A stretch of DNA of 64,000 bases from Devosia riboflavina (GCF_000743575.1 NZ_JQGC01000003.1:310001-374000), one strand, 5' to 3'. Numbered from the stretch's first letter, positions 24,469 through 33,250 are shown. The notes: generated by a model not told the origin, from the sequence alone. A program made the numbers and translations.

Positions 24469-25029
24469 CTAGCGAACGCGAAGTTGGTAATCGACGCCCG
24501 TCATACGGAAACGCCATTTTAGCATTTCTTCGCTGGCCTGGAATTTTGCCATGGCCTGTCCATCGCCGAGGCCCTCTCGCCTAATTCTCAGAAGAGCCGG
24601 TCGAGGCAGAAGAAGAGTGCCGCCTAGCCAATCGGCCTCATCCTCCTGATCCTGATTGTAGTTCGACGGGACAAGGTGACCGTCGTCCGACAAACTCGCG
24701 GAATGCAACTCGTGGCCCAAAGCAATGTGAGACAACTCGTGCATGATAACGCTGTTTATACGCGGAGCGGTTTGCGACGAGTTGTAGAGGACTAGGTGGC
24801 GCGTCCCAATTCTTAGCGTAAATGCAGACCAGCTTTGTCCATCCACAACTGTAAGTTGGGCTAGATCAAGGGCCGGCAACCCGCGAACATCTGCTTCATT
24901 CCAAACAGTCACGCGCATTTGTGCAGCAAGTTCCGCACCATGCAGTGCGTCGTCTGCTCTAAGGCCGAGAGATTTCCTGATCTCCGCGGACCTGCGTTCG
25001 CATTGGGACTTAAATCCTCGCCGAAGCAA
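24469..25029 (-). CDS. ImmA/IrrE-family metallo-endopeptidase
   Basis: A 186-residue protein with the DUF955 zinc-peptidase site His97-Glu98-x2-His101 (IMHELSHIALGH) and the downstream acidic ligand in QEDEADWLGGTLLLP (Glu131). Members such as ImmA and IrrE cleave or inactivate a partner XRE repressor when a signal, often DNA damage or a toxin, appears. The TTG at 25029 is used because RRGFKSQCERRSAEIRKSLG is the expected N-terminus; it directly follows the stop of the XRE gene, so the two are coupled. GC content is visibly lower than in the flanks, pointing to transfer. Confidence 0.88.
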   Translation of the reverse strand: MLRRGFKSQCERRSAEIRKSLGLRADDALHGAELAAQMRVTVWNEADVRGLPALDLAQLTVVDGQSWSAFTLRIGTRHLVLYNSSQTAPRINSVIMHELSHIALGHELHSASLSDDGHLVPSNYNQDQEDEADWLGGTLLLPRPALLRIRREGLGDGQAMAKFQASEEMLKWRFRMTGVDYQLRVR

Positions 25030-25347
25030 TTAGTGGCCTTCAACCTCTATTTCTTGCGCAAATTGCTTACTGGCGAGTTCAATGAGAACTGCAAGTGACT
25101 TTGCCGTGTCGAGAGACACTGCCTTGTTTTTCTTAAAGGCAATCTGAAGACCACCTATGCCGGTGAATTTGTCCATATCTTCTTCCAGCCAGGCGCAGAT
25201 TTTCTCAAGCGTGCCCATGTCTGGGATGTGCCCTTTTTCAATCCTAGAGAGCGTTGTTGGGCTGATGCCAATCTCAGCGGCTGCGGCCCTCACTCCCATG
25301 CTGCCTTTCTTTTTTTGGACCAACCCGGCGAGGTCCTCAATTTTCAT
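25030..25347 (-). CDS. XRE-family HTH regulator (partner of the ImmA-like peptidase)
   Basis: A 105-residue protein with a helix-turn-helix at about residues 16-55 (VRAAAAEIGISPTTLSRIEKGH, then PDMGTLEKICAWL). The C-terminal half (AFKKNKAVSLDTAKSLAVLIE) is probably the dimerisation or cleavage part. ATG at 25347. The stop codon abuts the TTG of the peptidase gene. Divergent from the 62-residue-protein/DUF2235 operon across a 179-bp region that holds a 65-bp inverted repeat, a likely binding site. It probably represses itself and perhaps the divergent operon. Confidence 0.88.
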   Translation of the reverse strand: MKIEDLAGLVQKKKGSMGVRAAAAEIGISPTTLSRIEKGHIPDMGTLEKICAWLEEDMDKFTGIGGLQIAFKKNKAVSLDTAKSLAVLIELASKQFAQEIEVEGH

Positions 25348-25380
25348 AAGTTAGCTCCGAGTGTTTCGGTGAATAGAATT

Positions 25381-25445
25381 AGTGTGCCACAGACTGGACA
25401 GTGACGCGCCGAATCGGTAGCGTCTGTACCAGTCGGTGGCACACT
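25381..25445. promoter_or_regulatory. 65-bp inverted repeat between the XRE gene and the DUF2235 operon
   Basis: AGTGTGCCACAGACTGG (25381-25397) pairs with CCAGTCGGTGGCACACT (25429-25445) at 16 of 17 positions. An inner stem GACGC/GCGTC (25403-25407 with 25420-25424) extends it, so about 25 pairs form one hairpin with a 12-base loop. The position suggests an operator for the XRE protein or a structured leader; no T-run follows, so it is not a terminator. Confidence 0.65.
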
Positions 25446-25526
25446 CATTGAATCAGCTACGAATCGCTGGGTCAACGCCAATCGACAATCACTGTCAAGG
25501 CACCTGATCACGTTGGAGATACAGCA

Positions 25527-25715
25527 ATGGCCAAGAATACCGGAAACGACTTCCGCCGCGGTTCAGTCACCGGACGCACCCAGTTTCAGCGACCGGATGG
25601 GAACTATCAAAAGCGCGATGAGCGCACAGGTCACTTCATGGAAGTGAAGCAGTCGGACGGCCCTTTCAAAGGGGTCGCGAAGGAACCAGATGGTCGAGAC
25701 ACCAAAAACTCCTAA
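25527..25715 (+). CDS. Small protein of unknown function, 62 aa
   Basis: A 62-residue, highly charged protein (MAKNTGNDFRRGSVTGRTQF, QRPDGNYQKRDERTGHFMEV, KQSDGPFKGVAKEPDGRD). From memory, close relatives with the pattern TQFQRPDGNWQKRD...GPFKGVA are scattered over proteobacterial accessory regions, without known function. The ATG follows TTGGAGATACAGCA. Its 3' end overlaps the start of the next small gene by 26 bp, so this is the first gene of a coupled operon ending in the DUF2235 hydrolase. Confidence 0.75.
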   Translation: MAKNTGNDFRRGSVTGRTQFQRPDGNYQKRDERTGHFMEVKQSDGPFKGVAKEPDGRDTKNS

Positions 25716-25842
25716 GTATCTGCGGTTCAAGAGGCTACGCGCCAAAGCGGATGAGGGAGACGACTACCAAGAGTACATGCAGGCCATCTTGCGGCAGGCG
25801 AAAGAGTATCCCGAAACACCTATTGGCGTGAGGACGCACTAA
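25690..25842 (+). CDS. Small protein of unknown function, 50 aa
   Basis: ATG to TAA encodes 50 residues (MVETPKTPKYLRFKRLRAKA, DEGDDYQEYMQAILRQAKEY, PETPIGVRTH). The ATG lies inside the end of the 62-residue gene in another frame, behind GGTCGCGAAGGAACCAG, which contains AAGGA. The stop overlaps the DUF2235 start by one base (TAATG). Such tight packing on both sides supports a real translated gene. It is soluble, basic at the N-terminus and acidic in the middle. No family recognised. Confidence 0.6.
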   Translation: MVETPKTPKYLRFKRLRAKADEGDDYQEYMQAILRQAKEYPETPIGVRTH

Positions 25843-26972
25843 TGAAGCGCATCGCTATATTCTGCGACGGAACTTGGAACCGAATGTCTGCGGAGCACCC
25901 GACCAATGTTTTGGTTGGCGCGCAGCTTGTATTGCCCGTCGATGCAGCCGGCATCCAGCAGATCACGTACTACGACGAAGGCGTCGGCACGGATGGCCCG
26001 GAATTTATCAAGCTGCTTCAAGGCGCGTTTGGCTGGGGTTTGCTGGAAAAGATCGAAGCCGCCTACCGGTTCTTGATCTTCAACTATGAGCCTGGCGATG
26101 AGGTATATATCTTCGGGTTCTCGCGTGGAGCCTACACCGCCCGGTCCCTTGCGGGCCTAATTCGGAAGTGCGGTATCGCACCTCGGTCGCAGGCCGGACA
26201 AATCCGCGAGATAGTCGAGTTCTACAAAGACGCGGCCACGAAGCCAGACAGCGACGAGGCGCAAAGGCGCCGCATGATTTGGTCGCCTGGAGTTATCCTC
26301 AAGGAGCTTGATCGGCAGTGGCGCCTCGATCATGGAGCTCTGCCGGATGTCGTCTCGTCTGCGAAAATGTTGACCATCCGCTATGTCGGCGTTTGGGATA
26401 CGGTGGGAGCGCTCGGTGTGCCCAAACACCTGCTCCTCAATACGTTCTTCCCGACGAAGAAGTACGAGTTTCACGATCATCAACTCAGCAGCACGGTGAA
26501 AGCCGCACGACATGCCGTGGCGACCGACGAACGCCGTCTCAGTTTTGAGCCATCGCTTTGGGACAATCTGGACATCTTGAACGCTGCGGCAGGCGACAGC
26601 GGGAAGTACCAGCAACTCTGGTTTCCAGGCGACCATGGCTCGGTGGGCGGTGGCGGAGACATAAGGGAACTGTCCAACGAGGCTTTGGCTTGGATCATGG
26701 ATGGCGCGTCAATTGAGGGATTGGCGCTCAACCTTGATAGGCTGGAGGCACTTCGAAAAGCCACAGACCCGTTAGCGCCGCTGCATAACCAAACTAAGAA
26801 GCCGGGCTTGATGGATCGCATGTACCAACTTGCGGATCGCGACGGGCCGCAGCGGACGGACCTCCTCTCCGAGAGCACCAAGATCCGTTTGAGCTACGAG
26901 GCCAAGGCCCAAGACTGGCGGCCTTATCGGCCACTTACGCTCCGAGCCGTCTGGCCGAAAGCGAATGGCTAA
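25842..26972 (+). CDS. DUF2235 alpha/beta-hydrolase (putative phospholipase)
   Basis: A 376-residue protein of the DUF2235 family, which includes the Tle1 phospholipase effectors. The opening RIAIFCDGTWN is the family signature. The nucleophile elbow is GFSRGAYTAR with Ser94. Asp187 in YVGVWDTVGALGVP and His266 in WFPGDHGSVGGGG are candidate triad partners. There is no signal peptide, transmembrane segment or type VI adaptor domain, and no type VI genes are nearby, so it probably acts inside the cell. The start overlaps the 50-residue gene by one base. GC content is lower than in the flanks. An abortive, membrane-attacking toxin is a plausible but unproven role. Confidence 0.85.
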   Translation: MKRIAIFCDGTWNRMSAEHPTNVLVGAQLVLPVDAAGIQQITYYDEGVGTDGPEFIKLLQGAFGWGLLEKIEAAYRFLIFNYEPGDEVYIFGFSRGAYTARSLAGLIRKCGIAPRSQAGQIREIVEFYKDAATKPDSDEAQRRRMIWSPGVILKELDRQWRLDHGALPDVVSSAKMLTIRYVGVWDTVGALGVPKHLLLNTFFPTKKYEFHDHQLSSTVKAARHAVATDERRLSFEPSLWDNLDILNAAAGDSGKYQQLWFPGDHGSVGGGGDIRELSNEALAWIMDGASIEGLALNLDRLEALRKATDPLAPLHNQTKKPGLMDRMYQLADRDGPQRTDLLSESTKIRLSYEAKAQDWRPYRPLTLRAVWPKANG

Positions 26973-26986
26973 AGGCGGTATGTGCC

Positions 26987-27304
26987 ATGGCAGGGAACTT
27001 TCACACTAGAAGGGCGCATCCGCGGGTTGTCGGCGGGCGCGCTATCCGAGTCAGCGAAACGACGGTATTTCGAGAAGACCGATCGCAGCGGAAGCTGCGG
27101 TCATATAGCCTGTCGTGCCCGATATGCGGCAAGCCGATCATTCGCATTAGGATGCCGAATTCAGGTGCTGCATTCTTTGAGGGCGGCGACGGGCTGAGGC
27201 AGGTAAAGCACCCGTGCTTCACTGTTGGCCGCGGGCTCTCTCGAAAGCGAGACGAAGACACACCCGATCTGTTCGACGGCTTCGAAAGGTCAGAATCGGA
27301 ATAG
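26987..27304 (+). CDS. Hypothetical protein with a CxxC motif
   Basis: A 105-residue protein, basic at the N-terminus (HTRRAHPRVVGGRAIRVSET), with one CPICG motif (SLSCPICGKPIIRIRMP) and a further Cys in KHPCFTVGRG, a possible partial zinc ribbon or treble-clef site. It ends in an acidic tail (DEDTPDLFDGFERSESE). It starts 14 bp after the DUF2235 stop, so it is probably the last gene of that operon. Family not recognised. Confidence 0.6.
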   Translation: MAGNFHTRRAHPRVVGGRAIRVSETTVFREDRSQRKLRSYSLSCPICGKPIIRIRMPNSGAAFFEGGDGLRQVKHPCFTVGRGLSRKRDEDTPDLFDGFERSESE

Positions 27305-27327
27305 CGAGGCTGGCATCTCAGGATGGA

Positions 27328-27345
27328 CCCCGGCCTTCGCCGGGG
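27328..27345. repeat. Short dispersed palindrome after the accessory operon
   Basis: CCCCGGC-CTTC-GCCGGGG with flanks CTCAGGATGGA and TGACAGTC. It resembles the element at 23471-23548 at the other side of the accessory segment. It lies between two convergent genes and may act as a weak terminator. Confidence 0.6.
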
Positions 27346-27376
27346 TGACAGTCAGACGATGGAATGAGCCCGAGGC

Positions 27377-29182
27377 TCACTCGTCACCCATCTTCAGCGC
27401 CTTGATGAACGCTTCCTGCGGAATGTTGACATTCCCGTACTGGCGCATCTTGGCCTTGCCCTTTTTCTGCTTGTCCAAGAGCTTGCGTTTACGCGTGGCG
27501 TCGCCGCCATAGCACTTTGCCGTCACGTCTTTTCGCATGGCGCGCACTGTTTCACGCGCAATGATCTTGCCGCCGATGGCGGCCTGGATCGGGATCACGA
27601 ATAGATGCGGCGGGATCAGCTCCTTGAGCTTTTCGCACATCAGGCGGCCGCGCGACTCGGCAACGCTGCGGTGCACCAGCATGGAGAGCGCGTCGACCGG
27701 CTCGGCATTGACCAGAATGGACAGCTTCACCAGATCGCCCTCACGATGGGTATCGAGGTGATAATCGAAACTCGCATAGCCCTTCGAGATCGACTTCAGG
27801 CGATCGTAGAAGTCAAAGACCACTTCGTTGAGCGGCAGGTCATATTCGACCATGGCGCGATTGCCGACGTAGGAAAGGTTGTTCTGGATGCCGCGGCGGT
27901 CCTGGCAGAGTTTTAGGATCGCGCCGAGATATTCGTCGGGCGTCAGGATCGTCGCCTTGATCCAGGGCTCGCGGATTTCCTCGATCTTCATCACATCCGG
28001 CAGGTCGGCCGGATTGTGCAGCATCATCGTCTCGCCATTGGTCATCTGGACCTCGTAGACCACCGAAGGGGCGGTGGCGATGAGATCGAGATCGAACTCG
28101 CGGCTGAGGCGCTCCTGGATGATTTCGAGGTGTAGGAGGCCCAAAAAGCCGCAGCGGAAACCGAAACCGAGCGCAGCCGAGGTTTCCATTTCGAAGGAGA
28201 AGGACGCGTCGTTGAGGCGCAGCTTGCCCATGGCGGCGCGCAGCTCGTCGAAGTCGGAAGCATCGACCGGGAAGAGGCCGCAGAACACCACCGGCTGGGC
28301 CGGACGGAAGTCGGGCAGCGGGGTGTCGGTGGGTTTGCGATCGTCGGTGATGGTATCGCCGACATTGGTATCGGCCACTTCCTTGATCGAGGCGGTGAAG
28401 ACACCGAGTTCGCCGGGGGTGAGTTCCTTGACTTCCACCAGCTTGGGGGTCTGCACGGCGACGCGATCGAGTTCGTAGACGGCGCCCGAGGCCATCATGC
28501 GGATGCGCTGGCCCTTCTTCATCACGCCATCCATGATGCGGACGAGAACGACGACGCCCAGATACGTATCGTACCAGGAATCGACGAGGAGGGCTTTCAG
28601 CGGCGCATTGATATCGCCCTTGGGGGCGGGGAGGCGCGTGACGATGCCTTCGAGCACGGTGTCGATGCCAAGGCCGGTCTTGGCCGAGATTTCGAGCGCG
28701 TCGGAAGCGTCGATGCCGATGACGTCCTCGATCTGCTGCTTTACGCGCGGGATATCCGCTGCGGGCAGGTCGACCTTGTTGAGGACGGGCACGATCTCGT
28801 GGTTGGCATCGAGCGCGTGATAGACATTGGCAAGGGTCTGCGCCTCGACGCCCTGCGAGGCGTCGACGACCAGCAGCGAACCTTCGACGGCGGCCATGGA
28901 GCGGCTGACTTCATAGGCGAAGTCGACGTGTCCGGGCGTGTCGATGAGGTTGAGGACATAGTCCTCGCCATCCTTGGCCTTATAGTTCAGGCGCACGGTC
29001 TGCGCCTTGATGGTGATGCCGCGCTCGCGCTCGATATCCATCGAGTCGAGGACCTGTTCCTTCATCTCGCGCAGGTCGAGGCCACCGGTCATCTGGATGA
29101 GGCGGTCGGCGAGCGTGGATTTGCCATGGTCGATGTGAGCGACGATGGAGAAATTGCGGATATTTTTAAGCGGCGTGGTCAT
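27377..29182 (-). CDS. lepA: Elongation factor 4 (LepA)
   Basis: A 601-residue ribosome-associated GTPase. It has the G1 box AHIDHGKST (15-23), the switch region [26 protein letters not shown] and NKVDLP, then the LepA-specific C-terminal domain with [27 protein letters not shown] and [13 protein letters not shown]. The start is the ATG at 29182 ([20 protein letters not shown]); the frame extends 78 codons upstream only as a shadow over the divergent extensin-like gene. LepA acts on stalled or assembling ribosomes. The accessory segment sits directly downstream of its 3' end. Confidence 0.97.
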   Translation of the reverse strand: MTTPLKNIRNFSIVAHIDHGKSTLADRLIQMTGGLDLREMKEQVLDSMDIERERGITIKAQTVRLNYKAKDGEDYVLNLIDTPGHVDFAYEVSRSMAAVEGSLLVVDASQGVEAQTLANVYHALDANHEIVPVLNKVDLPAADIPRVKQQIEDVIGIDASDALEISAKTGLGIDTVLEGIVTRLPAPKGDINAPLKALLVDSWYDTYLGVVVLVRIMDGVMKKGQRIRMMASGAVYELDRVAVQTPKLVEVKELTPGELGVFTASIKEVADTNVGDTITDDRKPTDTPLPDFRPAQPVVFCGLFPVDASDFDELRAAMGKLRLNDASFSFEMETSAALGFGFRCGFLGLLHLEIIQERLSREFDLDLIATAPSVVYEVQMTNGETMMLHNPADLPDVMKIEEIREPWIKATILTPDEYLGAILKLCQDRRGIQNNLSYVGNRAMVEYDLPLNEVVFDFYDRLKSISKGYASFDYHLDTHREGDLVKLSILVNAEPVDALSMLVHRSVAESRGRLMCEKLKELIPPHLFVIPIQAAIGGKIIARETVRAMRKDVTAKCYGGDATRKRKLLDKQKKGKAKMRQYGNVNIPQEAFIKALKMGDE

Positions 29183-29273
29183 TCGCGCCTGATAGCAGAA
29201 GGCGGGGGCGCGAGAAAGATGGTTTCCGCGCGGTAAACGGCAACGTTCGCATGGGAAATGCGTTTGGAGGTGC

Positions 29274-30149
29274 ATGGCTTTTCCCCTCCGCGCATTCGCC
29301 GCCCTTTTGGTGCTCGCTCCCGTGTCTGTCTCGGCGCAGGATTTTTTGAAACCCCTCGAGGATTTTGTCGAAGACCTGGTGCCGCAAAGGGCGCCGGCGA
29401 CGCGGCCCGTGCCCAAACCTGCGGCGGAGGTGAAGGAAGAGGCGGAAACACCGCCGCCTTTGCCAAAGCCGCGGCCGGAGGGTCTGGGTGAGGAGCCTGA
29501 ACCGGAAGAACCGGTCGAGGCGCCTGGGCCTGAGGCTGCGCCCGAACCGGAGCCGGAGCCTGTGAAAGAAGAGACTGTGGTGGATGACCGAATCTACCAG
29601 ACGGCCTGTCCGGCGGTGATTTCAGGAGCCGTGGTCGCGAAAATGCTGCCGCCGATTGCCGAGGGTGTCTGCATGGCGCAATCGCCGCTTGAGGTGACGG
29701 CGCTGAACCTGAATGGCAAGGCGGTGAAGCTGACGAGCCCGATCCAGACCAATTGCGAGATGGCGACGGCGCTGGTGGATTGGGCCGGCGATGTCGACGC
29801 CTATGCCAAGGCGGCAATGGATAGCGAGCTCGTCGCGCTGCAGACGGGCACGAGCTATATGTGCCGGGCGCGGGTGGGTGGGGCGGAGCAGTTCACCTCG
29901 GAGCATGGCTTTGCCAATGCGGTTGACGTCGTCGGCTTTGCGCTTGCCGATGGGCGCAGCATTGCGGTGAAGGAGGATTGGCTGCCGGCGACGACGCCTG
30001 AGGCGAAGCTGCTACGGCAGTCACATGGCGCGGCTTGCGGGAAATTTACGACGGTGCTCGGCCCCGAGGCCAATGCGGATCATGAAGATCATCTGCATCT
30101 CGACCTCGGGTGTCACGGGCAGACCTGCACGGCGCAGATCTGCGAGTAG
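29274..30149 (+). CDS. Extensin-like secreted protein with a Pro/Glu-rich linker
   Basis: A 291-residue exported protein. A signal peptide (residues 1-21, [20 protein letters not shown]) precedes a Pro/Glu-rich linker (about 40-100, with [20 protein letters not shown]). A C-terminal extensin-like domain follows (about 105-290). Its conserved Cys, [15 protein letters not shown] and [13 protein letters not shown] recall the zinc site of M15-type peptidases, so a cell-wall hydrolase role is possible. The ATG lies 91 bp from the divergent lepA start. Common as a single gene in Rhizobiales. Confidence 0.85.
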   Translation: MAFPLRAFAALLVLAPVSVSAQDFLKPLEDFVEDLVPQRAPATRPVPKPAAEVKEEAETPPPLPKPRPEGLGEEPEPEEPVEAPGPEAAPEPEPEPVKEETVVDDRIYQTACPAVISGAVVAKMLPPIAEGVCMAQSPLEVTALNLNGKAVKLTSPIQTNCEMATALVDWAGDVDAYAKAAMDSELVALQTGTSYMCRARVGGAEQFTSEHGFANAVDVVGFALADGRSIAVKEDWLPATTPEAKLLRQSHGAACGKFTTVLGPEANADHEDHLHLDLGCHGQTCTAQICE

Positions 30150-30151
30150 GA

Positions 30152-30550
30152 TCAGGTGCCGGAATAGACGGCGATGACGGCGTCGGTCTGCTGGCGATCG
30201 GCGCTGCCTTCGGCGCAATCGATGCCGGCCTTTTCGACGTCGGCCTTTACGGTCTCATAGGCTTTTATGGCCGACTCGCCTTCGAGATGGAAATCGCTTT
30301 CGAGCTGGCGGCGATGGGCGGCCATGGCGGTCACGCCCGGCTCGACCACGGTGATATTGCACAATTCAATCGTCGCCTGGGTGGCGTAGAGGCCGGTAAG
30401 AAGCTGGCCCTGCTTGGGCATGGCGTCGACAACGGCGCCGGGGTCGACGGTGATCGTCGGCGCCGCGGCCGGTGCGGGAGTGGCTTCCTGCGCCAGCGGC
30501 GCGGCAATGGTCAGGGCAAGGACGGAAAGGGCAAGGGCGAAGCGTGGCAC
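30152..30550 (-). CDS. Secreted hypothetical protein, 132 aa
   Basis: A 132-residue protein with a signal peptide (residues 1-20, MPRFALALSVLALTIAAPLA) followed by an Ala/Pro-rich stretch and a small domain with two Cys (IELCNITVV and AGIDCAEGS), perhaps one disulfide. It converges with the extensin-like gene, with 2 bp between the stops. The family is not recognised. Codon use is like the neighbours. Confidence 0.65.
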   Translation of the reverse strand: MPRFALALSVLALTIAAPLAQEATPAPAAAPTITVDPGAVVDAMPKQGQLLTGLYATQATIELCNITVVEPGVTAMAAHRRQLESDFHLEGESAIKAYETVKADVEKAGIDCAEGSADRQQTDAVIAVYSGT

Positions 30551-30606
30551 GTGGGCACTCCATGCTCGGGAAAAGATTTCCCGCCATTCTCAGCCCGATT
30601 ATGGCT

Positions 30607-30753
30607 TCAGCACGGCGTGCAATCGGCCTTGGGATGATGCGGGGGCAGGTCAGCCCAATCCCTGGCTGCCAGGGTCGGTTCCATTGGCGACGGCGAGGCG
30701 GGCGCATTGAGCCAGGCGATGACAAGGCGCAAAAACTCGTTCAGGCGGGACAT
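30607..30753 (-). CDS. Small protein of unknown function, 48 aa
   Basis: A 48-residue protein (MSRLNEFLRLVIAWLNAPAS, then ...ARDWADLPPHHPKADCTPC). The ATG at 30753 is preceded by AGAGGAG at ideal spacing, so it is preferred over an upstream start at 30837. The amphipathic N-terminal helix followed by a DWADLPxHHP motif is, from memory, a recurring small-protein pattern in Rhizobiales. Function unknown. It is divergent from the LysR gene at 30.87 kb. Confidence 0.6.
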   Translation of the reverse strand: MSRLNEFLRLVIAWLNAPASPSPMEPTLAARDWADLPPHHPKADCTPC

Positions 30754-30865
30754 GGCAGTCTCCTCTGCGCTAAAATTGCGGGGCGGTGTTGAAGTGTCTT
30801 CACCTTGCGCCCGATGCCCCCTCGCCGCAATGGACAAGGTTTTTGGCTCGGTATAGAAAATCTAT

Positions 30866-31786
30866 ATGAGCAGTCCCTTCCCCATTCCGCTCAATGCCCT
30901 GCGGGCGATCGAGATCGTGGCGCGGGCCGGTGCGCTGGCTCCGGCCGCCGAGGAACTGGGCGTAACCGTGGGCGCGGTCAGCCAGCATCTGCGGCGGGCC
31001 GAAGAGCGGCTGGGCATGGAGCTCTTTGCGCGCACGCCGCAGGGGCTCAAACCCGTGCCGGAGCTGGTCGACATCCTGCCCCAGCTTTCGGCGGGTTTTG
31101 CATCATTGCGCGATGGGCTCGCGACGCTGACCGGCGCGCATGAAGGCGTGCTGAATGTTACCGTGGGCAGCGTCTTTGCTTCGCGCTGGCTGATCTGGCG
31201 GGTCAACAAATTCTCTTCGCGCCATCCCGGATTGGAAGTGCGGCTGACCGTGACCGGCGCCATGCTCGACCTGACGCGGCCGGACCTTGATTGTGGCCTT
31301 CGCTTTGGCGATGGCAATTGGCAGGGCGTCTCCGTCAGCCTGATCGGCGGGCAGGATTTTCAGCCGGTCTGCGCGCCCGAATTCCTGCGGCGCCACCCCG
31401 ACATGTCGGACCTCGGAAAAATTCCCGTGATCGCCGACCAGACGAGCATGCTCGATTGGCCGCTCTGGCTTGGGGCTGCCGGGTATGATCCGAAACTGAA
31501 ACTTTCGGGACCCGTCTATTCCGATGCTTCGCTGGCTTTCGATGCCGCCATTTCCGGCCAGGGCATTCTGCTGGCAGCCGATATGATGAGCGCCGATGCG
31601 GTTTGCGACGGGCGGCTGGTGCGGCCTTTCGAAAAGCCGGTCAAGGGCGGGCATGGCTACTATCTCGCGACCGCCAGGGGGCGCCGAGAGTCCAAAAAAC
31701 TAAAACTGTTTCGCGACTGGCTGGCCGAGGAAGTGCCGGCCAGCGCCAGAGGCTATCTGTTCCAGTCCTCGCCTGATGCCAGCTAG
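30866..31786 (+). CDS. LysR-family regulator (GcvA type)
   Basis: A 306-residue regulator with an N-terminal winged helix (PLNALRAIEIVARAGALAPA, then EELGVTVGAVSQHLRRAEERLG) and a periplasmic-binding-like effector domain. The start LNALRAIEIVAR is typical of the GcvA/AmpR group. The amino-acid oxidase-like gene starts 39 bp downstream on the same strand. Because they are co-directional rather than divergent, the regulator may be co-transcribed with its target. The effector could be an amino acid, from the neighbour's function. Confidence 0.9.
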   Translation: MSSPFPIPLNALRAIEIVARAGALAPAAEELGVTVGAVSQHLRRAEERLGMELFARTPQGLKPVPELVDILPQLSAGFASLRDGLATLTGAHEGVLNVTVGSVFASRWLIWRVNKFSSRHPGLEVRLTVTGAMLDLTRPDLDCGLRFGDGNWQGVSVSLIGGQDFQPVCAPEFLRRHPDMSDLGKIPVIADQTSMLDWPLWLGAAGYDPKLKLSGPVYSDASLAFDAAISGQGILLAADMMSADAVCDGRLVRPFEKPVKGGHGYYLATARGRRESKKLKLFRDWLAEEVPASARGYLFQSSPDAS

Positions 31787-31825
31787 GCAGACTGCAGGGA
31801 CCGGAAATTCGTCAAGGAGGCGAAT

Positions 31826-33079
31826 ATGCAAGACGTCCTGATCCTTGGAGCCGGCATTGTCGGCATTTCTACCGGGATCCATCTCCTCAAGCGCGGGCGC
31901 AGCGTCACCCTGGTCGACAAGAACCAGCCCGGCCGCGAAACCTCCTATGGCAATGCCGGTATCATCCAGCGCGAAGGGGTGCGGCCGCATGCCTTTCCGC
32001 GCGATCTCCATACGCTGATGCAGGTGGGGCTGCATCTGTCGACGGCTGCCCGCTACGAGCCGCTGGCTTTGCCGCGCATCGCGCCACCACTGCTGAAATA
32101 CTGGTGGGCTTCTTCGCCCGACCACTATCGGCAGGTGGTCGAAAATTATGCGCCGCTGATTGCGCGCTCGATCGACACCCATGCGGAACTGATCGCCGAG
32201 GCGGGGCCGGATGCAGAAAAGTTGATTTCCAAGAAGGGCTGGTATCTGGTTTTCCGCACGCTCGAAAAACTGCAGCGGGAAGCGGCCAAGGCCGAGGAAG
32301 ATCGGGCAAGGTTCAATATCCATCACGAGGTGCTGGACTGGGCTGTGCTGAAGGCGCTGGAGCCGAGCCTGATCGGCGGGCTTGCTGGCGGCATTCACTG
32401 GACCGATCCCTGGACCGTCACCGATCCGGGCGGGCTCGTGACGCAATATTTCAAGCTCTTCGAAAAGCTAGGCGGCACCTTTGTTTCGGGCGAAGCTTCG
32501 GGCCTGACGCAGGATGGGGTGTACTGGCAGACGCGGGTGGGCGGGACGCTGCATACGGCGAGACAGGCTGTCATTGCGCTCGGGCCCTGGGCCCCGGAAG
32601 TTCTCGACAAATTGGGCTATCGCCTGCCGCTTTTCGTCAAGCGCGGCTATCACATGCACTACAAGCCCGCCCCGGGCGCGGCGCTCAATCACCTGCTGCT
32701 CGATGCCGAGGTTGGCTATGTGTTGGCGCCGATGGCGAGGGGAATTCGCCTGACGACGGGCGCCGAGTTCAACCTGCGCGATGCGGCGCCGACACCGATC
32801 CAGCTCGGCAAGGCCGAGGCGGCGGCGAAAGAGGTGTTTCCGCTGGGCGAGCGCGTCGATCCGCAGCCATGGAAGGGCGCGCGGCCCTGTACGCCGGATA
32901 TGATGCCGATCATTTCCAAGGCGCCGAAGCATGAGGGGCTCTATGCCGGGATTGGGCATGCGCATCACGGATTTACGCTGGGGCCGGCGACGGGTGAGCT
33001 GCTGGCGCAGATGATGACCGGGGAAGCGACGGCGATCGATATGAAGCCGTTCAGGATGGAGCGGTTTTTAGGGCATTGA
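31826..33079 (+). CDS. FAD-dependent D-amino acid dehydrogenase-like oxidoreductase
   Basis: A 417-residue DAO-family flavoprotein. The FAD motif VLILGAGIVGISTG (Gly8, Gly10, Gly13) opens the protein, and NAGIIQREGVRPHAFP and GIGHAHHGFTLGPATGELLA near the end fit DadA-type D-amino acid dehydrogenases, which oxidise D-amino acids at the inner membrane face. The ATG follows CAAGGAGGCGAAT. Close association with a LysR gene suggests substrate-induced expression. Specificity for D-amino acids, proline derivatives or sarcosine-like compounds cannot be separated here. Confidence 0.87.
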   Translation: MQDVLILGAGIVGISTGIHLLKRGRSVTLVDKNQPGRETSYGNAGIIQREGVRPHAFPRDLHTLMQVGLHLSTAARYEPLALPRIAPPLLKYWWASSPDHYRQVVENYAPLIARSIDTHAELIAEAGPDAEKLISKKGWYLVFRTLEKLQREAAKAEEDRARFNIHHEVLDWAVLKALEPSLIGGLAGGIHWTDPWTVTDPGGLVTQYFKLFEKLGGTFVSGEASGLTQDGVYWQTRVGGTLHTARQAVIALGPWAPEVLDKLGYRLPLFVKRGYHMHYKPAPGAALNHLLLDAEVGYVLAPMARGIRLTTGAEFNLRDAAPTPIQLGKAEAAAKEVFPLGERVDPQPWKGARPCTPDMMPIISKAPKHEGLYAGIGHAHHGFTLGPATGELLAQMMTGEATAIDMKPFRMERFLGH

Positions 33080-33124
33080 GCGAAGCCGACTGTGCGCTTG
33101 GGAGGACGGCTCGGCTATTGAGTT

Positions 33125-33250
33125 TGTCGGCACCCCCTCCCACCCTCCCCCGTCAAGGGGGAGGTGCTGGATCGAGTTTTGGGGGAGAACATTTCAAACC
33201 CACCGGCTCGACACCCTCCCCCTTGCGGGGAGGGATGGGGAGGGGGTTCG
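33125..33250. repeat. GC-rich palindromic elements between convergent genes
   Basis: Two hairpins of the CCTCCCCC...GGGGGAGG type (about 33142-33165 and 33211-33236) with similar outer segments. They fill the gap between the oxidoreductase gene and the small membrane protein gene. Related elements lie at 40.1 kb and, less closely, at 11.6 and 51.9 kb. Confidence 0.65.

Noticed and set aside
25842-26972. Type VI secretion effector assignment for the DUF2235 protein
   Set aside because: No VgrG, Hcp, adaptor or immunity lipoprotein gene is nearby and the protein has no trafficking domain; only the lipase-like core is supported.
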